A stretch of DNA of 64,000 nucleotides. Origin: Rhizomys pruinosus. Taxonomy: Eukaryota > Chordata > Mammalia > Rodentia > Spalacidae. The first letter of the stretch is position 1, and each line of letters begins with the position of its first letter. A program made the translations under genes and the position numbers. Under the pieces are notes generated by a model, which worked only from the letters and a program-made list of their open reading frames with translations, was not told the origin of the DNA and searched no databases. Shown in pieces: positions 31,301 through 41,175 of the stretch. The stretch lies in NCBI GenBank assembly GCA_009823505.1, contig VZQC01006631.1:260896-324895 (forward strand). Reading direction: 5' to 3'.

Positions 31301-31985
31301 GGTTGCTCTGAGTTTTGGGTTCTGTCTTGAATTTGTATTGGAGAGTCTAGATGGCTTTAGTCCAGCTACTCAGGAGTTCATGCGGAGGCTCAAGTCAGAC
31401 ACCAATTAGATGCTCTCAGTCTTCCACCTAAGGTCTGAGCCCCTTCTAGTCAGCAGGCACAGCCCAATTTGGGAAGCTTGCTAGGTGGAGGCTGGATTCA
31501 GGTGTTGTCAGGAAGTCTGCAAAGGTCTCACCCCTTATTAAAGGGCAGGGAAAAGCCCAGCCCTTCAGATGGTCCCAGAACAGGGGATGGGCACAATGCA
31601 ATTTGAAGGGCACACCACCCTGGGTAGCTAAGAGGGTAGTCCCAAGATCTGGGGTGCTAAGAGAAAAAGCAGGCCTGTGCACAAGTCTAGAAGGGGAACA
31701 GGGTGTGGAGGCAGGGAAGTTGAGAGTTGTTCAGACTGTATAAGTCAAGTCATGGGGGAGGGAACAGACCTTCTTGGAAGAAGCCTGGTTTCAGAAATCC
31801 CAGATAAGGTAGGGGCAGAGACCTACCATGAGTCCAACAAGCTATGCTAGAAAATTGAGATGGTTTGAGTTCAGGAGATCAGGACAAAGTGGGTGGGTCT
31901 GGACCAAGAGGGTAGTCCAGAGATCTGGGGTACCAAGAGCAAAAGCAGACCTGTACCCTAAGGCGAGGAGAACAGTATGTGTCAA
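31299..31985 (-). mobile_element. L1 5' UTR-like repeats (minus strand)
   Basis: Two related segments, 31630-31702 and 31908-31973, start AAGAGGGTAGTCC and share GATCTGGGGT and AAAAGCAG. They are spaced about 278 bp apart, as in a tandem monomer array. It lies upstream of the minus-strand ORF1 once the duplicated block is removed, so an L1 5' UTR is the best reading. Confidence 0.55.
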
Positions 31986-32039
31986 TCAAAATGTTTTTAA
32001 AAAATGAGAAAATACTATTTGAAGTTTGAAGACTGGGTA

Positions 32040-32232
32040 CGTATCATAGTAGAGTGCTTACCTAGCACACACAAAGCCCTGGGCTCAATCCCCAGCAAAA
32101 CTGTTTGTGGTGATACACACCTGGTGCTCTAGACGTGGAGGTGGGAGATGTTCAAGGGCATCCTCAGCTACATAGTAAGTTCAAGGCTACCTTGGGATAT
32201 GTGAAACCCTTTCTCAAAATTAAAAAAAATTA
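32040..32232 (+). mobile_element. B4-type SINE (ID plus B1 halves)
   Basis: AGAGTGCTTACCTAGCACAC and GGGCTCAATCCCCAGCAAAA, then a B1-like half ending AAACCCTTTCTCAAAATT. Confidence 0.75.
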
Positions 32233-32309
32233 ATCCACTGAATGCTAAATTCTGTGGCAAGAGGAATTGAATATTTAATTTTCATAACTACAAGATGCCA
32301 TTTTGTTAA

Positions 32310-32631
32310 TGTGGTGGTTTGAATGAGACATTTTGTCTCCAGTTGGTGGCACTGTTCTGGGAGGTCTTAGAAGGTCTGGCTGTGCTGGAGGAAATACATC
32401 ATTGGGGACAGGCTTAGTGAGTTCAACAAGCCTTGCAGTCTCTCCACTTCCCATGCTCATCAGAGGATGTGAACTTAGGCTTTCTGCTCCAGCCTCAGCC
32501 ACCATGCCTCCCTGCCACATTGGACTCTAATTCCCTGGAATCATCAATCATAAGCTCAAATAAACTCTTCCTTTTATAAGTTCCCTTGGTGATGGTGGTT
32601 TTATCACAGCAACAGAAAAGTGACTAATACA
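32310..32631 (+). mobile_element. 5' LTR, ORR1-like
   Basis: Begins TGTGGTGGTTTGAATGAG and ends TGACTAATACA. Contains AATAAA at about 32561. It lacks roughly 28 bp after the first 20 bp and a CT-rich stretch present in the 3' LTR, so the two LTRs have diverged. Confidence 0.85.
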
Positions 32632-33156
32632 GTTATTTGGTACCAGAAGTGGGGTGTTGGCTGTGAAGAACCTGACCATGTTGGTGTTTGGAGAAATGTC
32701 GAAGACTTGGAACTTTGGGCTAGAAAAGTTGTTGACTACTGTTAGCAGAGCTTGACGGGCCATTCTAGTAAAAGCCTGGAAGAAAGCATTGCTGCAAAAA
32801 ATGTAGTTCCAGAGGAAAATAAAGACTTAGGCAGCAACTGGGATATTTTGGCAAAGAGTCTGGCCACAGTTTGCCTACAGCCCAAATGCTTGCCTGATGC
32901 TAAGTTGAAAAGCAGTGGACTAATGTCTTTGGCAAAGGATATTTCAAGACAGCCTAATGTAGAAATGGTGGCGTGGCTATTAATGGTGAATATTGTGCAG
33001 ATCTACAGTGAAAAAGAGCAGATGGGGCAGAAAGAAATGCAGAATGTACAGTTTAGATTTGAAAAATGCACTTGGAAGATTAAAGGTGGGGCCAAGGCAT
33101 GTGAAGGAGAGGATCCCTTTGATAAGGAAATTAAAATGATTAAGGGAGAGGCCTTA
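32632..33156 (+). mobile_element. MaLR internal region, gag-like remnant
   Basis: An open stretch runs through 32752-33156 without an ATG at its head. MaLR internal regions carry only a decayed gag-related remnant, so this is read as non-functional sequence. Its 3' side is cut by a B1. Confidence 0.65.
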
Positions 33157-33289
33157 CCATGGTGGCACACGCCTTTAATCCTAGCACTTGGGAGGCAGAG
33201 GCAGGCTGATCTTTGTGAGTTCAAGGCCAGCCTGGTCTACAGAGTGAGTTCCAGGACAGCTGGGACTACAGGGAGACTCGAAAAGACAA
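33157..33289 (+). mobile_element. B1 inside the MaLR element
   Basis: CATGGTGGCACACGCCTTTA to GAGACTCGAAAAGACAA, then N at 33290. Confidence 0.93.
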
Positions 33290-33290
33290 N

Positions 33291-34060
33291 CTGAAGAATT
33301 ATGAACTGGGAGTTATAAAGTGAAATTAACTATTTTAACTCCCCAAGTTGGTTTGGTCTGTGTTTCATCACAGCAAAAGAAAGCAAACTAGAACAAACAC
33401 TACCCTCCTTCCACAAAAGGATCCTGCTTCAGTGGTGATTAACTGGGCTTGTTTAAGACTTTCCAATGTATGCTGCTACCATCGCTTTGAGTTCATATGA
33501 GTAACTCCAACTGTCCGGAAAACTCTATTTCCTGTGGTGATGGGGAAGTGGGTAAGAAACCCCAACCCAACCTTAGGAACTTTTGGCAATGAATGGCTTC
33601 GAGGATGGGTAAAGACAAACTGTTTCAAGGATCGGACTCTTGGTAGGTTAACTAGAATCCAGTGGATGGACACACACTAGAGGGTATTTGAAGACACACA
33701 CTAAACTCTATAGGCCTTAGGGGAGGAGAACAGTAAAGGGAGTTGTAGATAAAGGAGGGGATCTAAATACTATCAAGTTCTATTGTGTGCAAATCACAAA
33801 ACGTAGATAAAAAGTAAAAAAAAAATATGTAATCACACCAAAAGAAGTCCTTTCCTACTCCTGTGTATTTGCTCTACCTCTACGTTTCAAAATCCATTGT
33901 AAATCAAATTGTCCTAACTCATTATGGGTTAAGCTCTGGAAGGAAAAGCAGTCTAAATTCAGGTTTAAACTTCTCTTGCAATTTCTTCACTTTATCCAAC
34001 TTGAAAGCAATCCTTCCCTGTCCTCTGACTCCTGTTCTGCAGCTATTCTGATTCTCTGTG
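33291..34060. other. Stretch within MaLR element, origin unclear
   Basis: The first 110 bp (GTTTCATCACAGCAAAAGAA) resemble another MaLR LTR end. About 33400-34060 shows no known repeat, exon or intact frame. Confidence 0.4.
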
Positions 34061-34067
34061 TTACTTT

Positions 34068-34221
34068 CTTTTTTTTTTTGTCTTTTCAAGACAGAGTCTC
34101 CCTGTAGCCCCCGCTGTCCTGGAACTCACTCTGTAGACCAGGCTGGCCTTGAACTCACAAAGATCCACCTGCCTCTGCCTCCCGAGTGCTAGGATTAAAG
34201 GCGTGCACCACCAGGCTGGCA
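34068..34221 (-). mobile_element. B1 SINE
   Basis: TTTTTTTTTGTCTTTTCAAG to GCGTGCACCACCAGGCTGGC. Confidence 0.93.
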
Positions 34222-34392
34222 GGATTTTACAGGAGCTTACAGCTAAGAGATTATCCTGAGTCTCAGAAGAGACTTTGGACTATAGACTTTTGAATAGAAT
34301 TGAGACTGTAAAACTATGGGGACTTTTAATGTTGAACTAAATGCATTTTGCATTTTATATGGTCATGAGCCTATGGGGGCCAGGGAGTGGAA

Positions 34393-34759
34393 TGTGGTAG
34401 TTTGAATGAGAGTGTCCCTCATAGGCTTCAAGTATTCAGACATTTTGTCTCCAGTTGGTGGCACTGTTCTGGGAGGTCTTAGAAGGTCTGGTGGTGCTGG
34501 AGGAAGTACGTCATTGGGAGCAGGCTTAGTGAGTTCAACAAGCCTTGCAGTCTCCAGTCTGTCTCTCTCTCTCTCCACTTCCCATGCTCATCAGAGAATG
34601 TGGACTTCCGCTTTCTGCTCCAGCCCCGGCCACCATGCCTCCCTGCCACATTGGGCTCTAATTCCCTGGAATCATCAAATCATAAGTTCAAACTCTTCCT
34701 TTTATAAGTTCCCTTGGTCATGGTGGTTTTATCACAGCAACAGAAAAGTGACTAATACA
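34393..34759 (+). mobile_element. 3' LTR, ORR1-like
   Basis: Begins TGTGGTAGTTTGAATGAG and ends TGACTAATACA. It is longer than the 5' LTR and follows the purine-rich run of 34373-34392. Confidence 0.87.
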
Positions 34760-34763
34760 GTTC

Positions 34764-34915
34764 ATTTGTTTGTTTTTTGAGACAGATTCTCACTATATAG
34801 TCTTGGCTGACCTGAAACTCACTATATAGACCAGGCTGGCCTTGATCTCACAAGAGATCTGCCTGCCTCTGCATCTCAAGTGCTGGGGTTAAAGAGATGT
34901 GCTACAATGCCTAGT
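34764..34915 (-). mobile_element. B1 SINE, old
   Basis: TTTTTTGAGACAGATTCTCA to GATGTGCTACAATGCC directly after the 3' LTR. Confidence 0.85.
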
Positions 34916-34924
34916 GAGAGTGCC

Positions 34925-35175
34925 TTTTTAAATTTTATTTTATTTTATTTATTTCTGTATGTGTAGGAATGTACTGTCTGCATGCGGGTTTGTGCACCCG
35001 TGTCGTGCAATGCCACGGAGGTCAGAAGAGGGTGTCAGATTCCCCTGAAACTGGAGTTCTCCTGGAATTGGAGTTTCAGATGGTTCTCGGCCGCCATGTG
35101 GGTGCTGGGGATCGAACCTGGGTCCTCTGTAAGAGCAGTCGGCACTCTTAACCGCTAGGCCATCTTTCCAGCCCC
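34925..35175 (-). mobile_element. B2 SINE, 17-bp-duplicated type
   Basis: ATTTCTGTATGTGTAGGAAT to ATCTTTCCAGCCCC with AGAGTGCC on both sides. Confidence 0.95.
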
Positions 35176-35199
35176 AAGAGTGCCATTTTTTTTTTATAA

Positions 35200-35417
35200 A
35201 ATCGCTTATTTTTTTACTTGTTTATTTTTGTCTGTGTATGAATGTACTGTCTGCACCTGTGTGGTGCAATGCTGAGGAGGTCAGAAGAGGGTGTCGGATT
35301 CCCCTGGAACTGGAGTTAAAGACGGTTTTCAGTCGCCATGTAGGTGCTGGGGATCGAACCTGAGTCCTCTGTAAGAGCAGTCGGCGCTCTTAACCACTAG
35401 GCCATCTTTCCAGCCCC
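35200..35417 (-). mobile_element. B2 SINE, unduplicated type, same target
   Basis: GTCTGTGTATGAATGTACTG to ATCTTTCCAGCCCC, followed by GAGAGTGCCATTTTTA: the third copy of the AGAGTGCC target. Confidence 0.93.
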
Positions 35418-35496
35418 GAGAGTGCCATTTTTAAAACCAAAAAATTAAAACTCAGGCCTAATCAAAGTGAGACCAGCCTGTGTTCAAGACTCAGCA

Positions 35497-35539
<43 letters not shown>

Positions 35540-35541
35540 AT
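35497..35541 (+). repeat. (TAAA)n repeat
   Basis: About 11 tetranucleotide units, tail of an eroded SINE (GAGACCAGCCTGTGTTCAAG). Confidence 0.95.
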
Positions 35542-35587
35542 TACATTTGGAGCTCAGGTGAGTGTTTGTCCTACTTATGGCCTTCTC

Positions 35588-37325
35588 TTTTTTTCAATAT
35601 TTTATTCAAGTTTTGTTTTGGTTGATGTTTAATTACAGCATTTGAAGGGGAGGATCTAATTCTACACAAAATGGAAAATTCTAAAATGTACCCACTAAAG
35701 TGCTTTAAAAAAGAAAAAGAGTGGTGAGAATAAAACAGAAGTCCAATTTAGGTCCCCAGTGTTGTCATATGTCATCACAATCACTCAGGCTTCGCCTAGC
35801 ACGGAGCCGTAGATCCCAGAAGCTATTTCATACTCTGGTAAAATAGCAAAATAATACAACAAACAACATAATAAAAGTAATAACAAAAGCACACCACAAA
35901 GAGGAATCAAGTCCTGAATTACTGCCTTCATCACACCCAATCTCTCCACCCCAAAATGACACAAAAGAAACAGCACACCACACCCTGCAGACTACTTTTG
36001 GTGTAAAACAGGTGCTATTGGGCTCAGATGGAAACAGGGCATGAAGATCTGTCTAAAAAAGTCCCTTTCAGATGGGTGTGGGCACATTATCAAACTATGG
36101 GCTTCTCACAGTTACTGTTTGATGCTCTGGAAGTCACAATTTCATCCACAGATTTGACACAGTTACAGAGCGCCTACAGTTCTCAGCTTCCTCTTGTAGC
36201 CATTTCTATATCAAAAAGAGAAATCTGACATGACTAGAGGAGATCCCACCAAGGTCTACAGCTGAAAGGACTTTTTTAGACTTGGGTTTCTTCTGTACCT
36301 CTGAAATGCTAACATCTTAAAACTGAATCATCTTTAACCTGGAGGTCTAACATAGCAATTCTAACATTAGGAATTCTTGCATCCCCAACATACAGCATTA
36401 AAAAGTACACAAAATTCTGAAGGTTGCTGTGCTGCAGAATAGTTTAATATTAACAACTGTACAATGTTCATTTATGCCTGTGGCCACCCGCATTGACCTT
36501 CTTGCCGGCCAGTACAGCTGACAGTGTCAGTTTGATACCTGGCTTCAGGGTCTGTACTCTAAACCAATCAAGCTGGAGTTGTTCACTTTGGCGGAAAAGC
36601 AGGCATCCATATCAATCTGACACTTGGCTGCTATTCCAATCCCAGGCGAGATTGATAGTGGTCTCCAACTTCTTGTTCTTCTAGTAAATGGAGCCACCAA
36701 ACTCTGTCCCATCATTCACGTTAGTATGAAGCTGGAATTGCTCAATCTTGTAGCCAACTGCAAAGTCGCTCTGGATCATCCATGACTTCAAGGTTTTTTC
36801 CCCAGTGTTAGACGGAAAGGATGAGTCACAGGTCAGTTTCAGTCCATTTGCAAGGTGATCTTCCACAGTGATCCCTGTGCCTAGTGTTGTCTGTGTTCCA
36901 CTTCTCAGTGAAGGTGTGTACTCGGTCCACCAGCACCTGGTTTCCAGCCTGCTGTTTACTTTGGTGGTCTCCGTATAGGCTGAGCCTGAGCTGGTAAATT
37001 CCAAACCATTCTCGGACTTCATTTTCAAATCAAGTTTTTGTTTGTTTCTTTGTTTTATTGGTCTTTTTGAGACAGGGTCTTCCTGTAGCCCCAGATGACC
37101 TGGAACTCATTCTGTAGACCAGGCTGGCCTTGAACTCACAGAGATCCACTTGCCTCTGCCTCCCGAGTGCTGGGACTAAGGGCGTGTGCCACCATGCCCG
37201 GCCCAAATCAAGTTTTATTAAGCCAAATCCATAGCCCTTGGTGAAGATGTCCCTGGTGGATTTGCATACATGGGAGGCACAGCCATCTTCTCAGAGGCAG
37301 TGACAGCAAAGTACTTTAAACCTGG
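35588..37325 (-). pseudogene. Vdac1: Vdac1 processed pseudogene
   Basis: The minus strand carries an intronless copy of Vdac1 mRNA (voltage-dependent anion channel of the outer mitochondrial membrane). It starts with ATG at 37284-37286 (MAVPPMYA), loses frame within about 20 codons, and continues from 37028 with [19 protein letters not shown]. It lacks about 50 codons after the NTG segment near 36800, stops after GTEFGGSIY (36684), and resumes with C-terminal pieces. A long 3' UTR ends in AATAAA (plus tttatt at 35601-35606) and a short poly-A remnant (plus t-run 35588-35594). A B1 splits it at 37034-37203. Frameshifts, deletions, lack of introns and the tail show it is dead. The 5' limit is approximate. 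Confidence 0.93.
37034..37203 (-). mobile_element. B1 inside the Vdac1 pseudogene
   Basis: TCTTTTTGAGACAGGGTCTT to GCCACCATGCCCGGCC, flanked by CAAATCAAGTTTT on both sides. Confidence 0.95.
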
Positions 37326-37333
37326 TCAACAGC

Positions 37334-38160
37334 CCATGATTGGGGAGATCAGAGGCCCTGGGGGAACCTACTGTTGTTTTGGTAAATGGTCATGCTGTCA
37401 AAGTAGTCTCTAAATATTATGTTTATACCTACTGATTTGTATTCTCTCAACTTTGGGCAGAGAAGCTTCTTTCTGCACAGGGTAGTAGTTAATGCACAGA
37501 TTCATAACTGGTCAAAGTGCCCAGTATAAGTAACTAGAGCACTCATCTGTGGATGAATCATCTATATCAACCTCCCTCCATCCAAGGCTCTGGCACATTT
37601 CAGAAGAGGGAGCAAAAAGAATGTCAGAGCCAGTGGATGGGCAGGAGATGAGAAATGCTGACTTGTGGATGACATGGCTGCTGTACGCATCAACGGGGGT
37701 TATTTACACAAGACCTGCACAGGATCGAGCCAGTCAAAATTCCACCCTTGCTAAAGGAGCTGTTGGCAGTTAGTTGATGCCTGCTGAGGGAGGGAGAGTG
37801 ATTCTCCTTTAGGGGAGTGGCCACTGTAGGCTGCCCATACCACCAGGGGATGGTACCATGCACATATGGGCAGCACTAATTGGACTCAGGAAGTTACTAA
37901 TAAAAATAAAAAGGGAGGACAAAGTTAGGAGGTAGACAGGGTAGGGAGATTAGAGGGAGTTGGTGGGAGGTAATGGTGGATGGATGGGATCAAAATACAT
38001 TGTCTAGCTGGGCCTGGTGCCTCATGCCTTTAGTCCCAGCACAGATGAAGGCCAGCCTAGTTTACATAGCAAGTTCCAGGCCAGCCAGGGCTATAAAAAG
38101 ACTATGGTCTCAAGTAAATTACATTGTATAAATATATCAAAATTTCAAAGAATAAAAATA
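37334..38160 (+). mobile_element. L1 (Lx-like) 3' UTR end, plus strand
   Basis: Blocks typical of old rodent L1 3' ends occur in order: CAAAATTCCACCCTTGC, GTTGGCAGTTAGTTGATGCC, GGGCAGCACTAATTGGACTC, then purine-rich GGGAGGACAAAG and an A-rich tail at 38140-38165. A B1 fragment (38005-38117) interrupts the tail between repeated ACATTGT. Confidence 0.65.
38005..38117 (+). mobile_element. B1 fragment in L1 tail
   Basis: AGCTGGGCCTGGTGCCTCAT to AAGACTATGGTCTCAAG; middle deleted; flanked by ACATTGT. Confidence 0.85.
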
Positions 38161-38199
38161 AAAGAAAAAGGGTAATGATACATAATTCCTCCATTTTCT

Positions 38200-38363
38200 T
38201 GAAATTACTTAGCCCACTCCCATTTCAACTCCATGGTGAACCCATAAATTCTGTGCCTCATTAGACAAAGGAAATGTCAGTTATGGTAGTTCTTCAATGT
38301 ATTACCATGGTTACCAGAGCCCAGTGCTCCAGAGTAGACATTCGGAAGAGAGGAGGAGCTGGG
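38200..38363 (+). promoter_or_regulatory. Tex49: Putative Tex49 promoter and 5' UTR
   Basis: This single-copy sequence lies between the end of an L1 3' tail (about 38160) and the Tex49 ATG. It is not CpG-rich and has no TATA box, as expected for a testis gene. It contains an X-box. The transcription start cannot be fixed from sequence. Confidence 0.5.
38301..38314 (-). promoter_or_regulatory. RFX X-box-like motif upstream of Tex49
   Basis: On the minus strand this reads GTAACCATGGTAAT, two near-symmetric half sites around AT, matching the RFX X-box pattern except for the final base. RFX factors drive cilia and sperm-flagellum genes. The site lies 49 bp before the Tex49 ATG. Confidence 0.6.
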
Positions 38364-38442
38364 ATGGCCTTCTTCAGCTTTTATCTATTGGAATATCAAA
38401 ATTCCTTTCAGGATAAAAAGAGAGACACAGCTAAAGAAACAA
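38364..38442 (+). CDS. Tex49: Tex49 exon 1 (coding part)
   Basis: The 79-bp coding part starts MAFFSFYLLEYQNSF and ends in DTAKET plus one base, followed by a GTAAGG donor (38443-38448). One leftover base joins AC of exon 2 to give Asn, so the phase agrees. I recognise the product as testis-expressed protein 49, a small sperm protein reported, as I recall, among microtubule inner proteins of flagellar doublets. Human TEX49 lies beside CCNT1, again from memory, which fits the neighbour here. The start chosen has G at -3 and G at +4. An in-frame ATG at 38274 lies upstream of the X-box and is less likely. No signal peptide or membrane segment is seen. Confidence 0.8.
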
Positions 38443-38679
38443 GTAAGGGGAATTTAGCATAGTTGGACAGAAGGTCATGCCTTTTCCTGGACACTTCTTA
38501 GCTGATTCCTAGTCATTTCCTCTCCTACCATGGGTTAAAGATTTGTCTTCCACTATCAACTTTACCATAGTTAAAATTATGCAGCAGGGACAGTAGCCAT
38601 TTAGTTTCACTTGCCTGTTATTTGAAATCCTTAGTAAGATGTACAGTTTGTTCAACCAAGTAATTATAACTCATCTAGC

Positions 38680-39040
38680 CAGCATTAATTCAGCACCAAC
38701 TATGGGCCAGGTTTTATGTTGATGACTGAGGGTAAAAGGATGGACAAACTAAAGCGTCTTACTATAAAGTAGCTGACTATCTGATGAGGAAGATAAGTGA
38801 TCATACAAAAAATGTAATACAGTATGAAATTATTAAATACGGTCTGTTACAAAGTATTGATGCTCCTGGGTTTGGAATATGGATGGGAGGAGCCTTTAGA
38901 AAGACTGTACACGGGAAAGGTTTCCAGAACAATGTGAAAAGGTGATTGAAGTTCAAGTAGACAAGATAAGAGTTGGCACGGAAAAAGGAACAGAGACCCT
39001 GAGAGAGCCATATTAAGTGAATTCCAAGGAATTGGAAACA
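38680..39040 (+). mobile_element. Ancient L2/MIR-like repeat
   Basis: TTCAGCACCAACTATGGGCC and the following GATGAGGAAGATAAGTGATC resemble an L2 3' end. Weak and diverged. Confidence 0.4.
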
Positions 39041-39296
39041 GATGAAAGATAAAGTAGGCAATAGGAAGCAGACGTTGAGACAAGGTAAAACTAACTGAGG
39101 AAGCTGCTAACCTTGCTAAACATTTTAATTTTATGAATTTTTAGCAGGCAGTGAGTAAATACTTGATCTGTATTATATTCACAATGCCCAGCTCATACAC
39201 AGTAGAGGCTTAATAAATATTTTTAGAGTGAATGAATGGTTTCGAATGACTATGAAATGGGAAGTTAGGGAAGGTTTGTAAGAAGTGATAACTTGG

Positions 39297-39520
39297 GGCT
39301 GGAGAGATGGCCTAGTGGTAAAGAGCGCCGACTGCTCTTGCAGAGGACCAGGGTTCGATCCCCAGCACCCACATGGTAACTGAGAACCGTCTTTAACTCC
39401 AGTTCCAGGGGAATCTGATGCCCTCTTCTGACCTCTGCGGCATTGCACGACATGGGTGCACAAACCTACATGCAGACAGTACATTCATACACATAAATAA
39501 TAAATTTAAAAAATTTTAAA
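39297..39520 (+). mobile_element. B2 SINE, unduplicated type
   Basis: GGGGCTGGAGAGATGGCC to ACATAAATAATAAATTT, flanked by AAGTGATAAC. Confidence 0.95.
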
Positions 39521-39534
39521 AAGTGATAACTGAG

Positions 39535-39680
39535 CTGAGCATGGTGGGGAACGCCTTTAATCCCAGCACTCAGGAGGCAGAGGCAGGCAGATCTCTGAGT
39601 TCAAGGCCAGCCTGGTCTACAGATCGAGTTCCAGGCCAGCTGGGGCTACAGGGAACCCTGTCTCAAAAATACAAAAAAAA
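39535..39680 (+). mobile_element. B1 SINE
   Basis: GCTGAGCATGGTGGGGAACG to CTGTCTCAAAAATACAAAA. Confidence 0.95.
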
Positions 39681-39832
39681 ACGCACGCCTTTAATCCTAG
39701 CACTTGGGAGGCAGAGGCAGGCGGATCTTTGTGAGTTCAAGGCCAGCCTGGTCTACAGAGTGAGTTCCAGGACAGCTGGGACTACAGGGAGACCCTGTCT
39801 CGAAAAGATTTAAAAAAAATAATACAAAAAAA
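39681..39832 (+). mobile_element. B1 SINE, 5'-truncated, in tail of previous
   Basis: Starts ACGCACGCCTTTAATCC in the A-tail of the B1 at 39535, ends CTGTCTCGAAAAG; followed by the third AAGTGATAAC. Confidence 0.93.
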
Positions 39833-40011
39833 AAGTGATAACTGATTTAGGACTTGAAAGATAAATTGAAAGCACAGAAATAGAGGAAAAAGAGTCTTCA
39901 GGTAGAAAGGGAATGTATGTGAGGAAATTAAGAATGTAGAGATACCGAAGCAAGGCATGATGGGGCGAGGGAAGACATGACTAGGGAGGCATAAAGCACA
40001 AAGCAGGGACT

Positions 40012-40182
40012 GTGCACATAGTGCACCTGTGTCGTGAAAAGCCCACAGAGGTCAGAAAAGGGCATCAGACCCTCGGGAACTGGAGTACGGACTGTTGTTA
40101 TCTGCCATGTGGGGGCTACAAATCGAACCCATGTCCTCTGGAAGAGTAGTCGGACCTCTTGGCTGATCCACCCTTCCAGCCA
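40012..40182 (-). mobile_element. B3-type SINE
   Basis: GTGCACCTGTGTCGTGAAAA to TGATCCACCCTTCCAGCC. Confidence 0.85.
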
Positions 40183-40565
40183 CTCACTACTCTCTAATCT
40201 CACTAATGTTCTGTTTCACTCTCCAGCTTCTAGGTAAGACTGACACAAAGAGTTCCTAATGGACCCTAGAAAGCCATTAATAGCCTTCAGCACCTTTGTC
40301 CCTGATGCCGCCACCACACTAGGTCTCAGAGTTATGCCACAACAATATTCTTGTTTTTAAATAAAAGAGGAACTCTTCTGTACCCTCTAATGGAAAAGTA
40401 CACCCTTCAGGAAACCTACAAATTTCCCTTTCTTCAGGCCAACAGTAGCCTCTCCTGGTGGCTTCAACCTTTCTTGCCTTTGCTCCATGGAACTGCCTCA
40501 TCAGGAACAAAATATCCACCTAGCCTGGGGTTTTCCTCCCCAGTTAGCCTATTGTAGAAGCTGTT

Positions 40566-40662
40566 GAGAGCTGAAGTGTAGCTCAATGGTAAGGAAGTTA
40601 CAGGCGTGTGCAAGGCCTGCTGTTCAATCCCTAGCAGCACCACTACCAAGAAAAAAAATCAA
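40566..40662 (+). mobile_element. ID-like SINE
   Basis: GAAGTGTAGCTCAATGGTAA and GCAAGGCCTGCTGTTCAATC, A-tail; tRNA-like only. Confidence 0.75.
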
Positions 40663-40688
40663 AGTAAAACAAGACAAAACTGATGAAC

Positions 40689-40905
40689 AGGGGCTGGAGA
40701 AACGGCTCAGCAGTTAAGAACACTGACTGCTCTTGTAGAGGACCCAGTTGGATAACAACCGTCTGTAATTCCAGTTCCAGGGGATCCAACACCCTCTTCT
40801 GACCTCTGCAGGCTTTTCAAGACATGAGTGTACTTACATATATGCAGGCAATACACTCATACACATAAAATAAAAATTAATAAAATATTTTTAATAAAAT
40901 ATTTT
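40689..40905 (+). mobile_element. B2/B3 SINE
   Basis: GGGGCTGGAGAAACGGCTCA; the B-box part is deleted after GAGGACCCAGTTGG. Confidence 0.9.
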
Positions 40906-40910
40906 TTAAA

Positions 40911-41055
40911 GTGATGAGCATGGTGGTGCACACCTTTAATCCCAGCACTTTGGAGGCAGAGGCAGGCGGATCTCTGAGTTCAAGGCCAGCCTGGTCTACA
41001 TAGTGAGTTCCAGGCTAGCTGGGACTAAAGGGAGACCCTGACACAAAAAGAAAAA
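40911..41055 (+). mobile_element. B1 SINE
   Basis: GATGAGCATGGTGGTGCACA to GAGACCCTGACACAAAAAG. Confidence 0.95.
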
Positions 41056-41175
41056 CAAAACAAAACTGATGAACAAAGTATTGACACCAATCCAAAGAAA
41101 GACCTGGAACTGATTTCTAATTAATTTCTTTCCATACTACACATAGGCTTCACTTGATATATATAAAAAAAAGTC

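Larger units (their letters stand above)
32310..34759 (+). mobile_element. ORR1-type ERVL-MaLR element, LTR-internal-LTR
   Basis: Two similar LTRs (32310-32631 and 34393-34759) in the same orientation flank about 1.76 kb of internal sequence of the rodent MaLR type. The element is bordered by GTTAA (32305-32309) and GTTCA (34760-34764), a 5-bp target duplication with one change. A purine-rich tract precedes the 3' LTR. A primer-binding-like GGTACCAGAAGTGGGG follows the 5' LTR. MaLR elements lack pol and are non-autonomous. B1s interrupt it at 33157-33289 (plus) and 34068-34221 (minus). A single N sits at 33290. The stretch about 33400-34060 is not obviously MaLR. Confidence 0.85.

Noticed and set aside
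32752..33294. 180-codon frame in the MaLR interior
   Set aside because: It has no ATG at its head, runs into a B1, and is a decayed remnant in a non-autonomous element rather than a gene.
37549..37773. 74-codon frame after the Vdac1 pseudogene
   Set aside because: It lies in the L1 3' UTR-like sequence and has no coding features.
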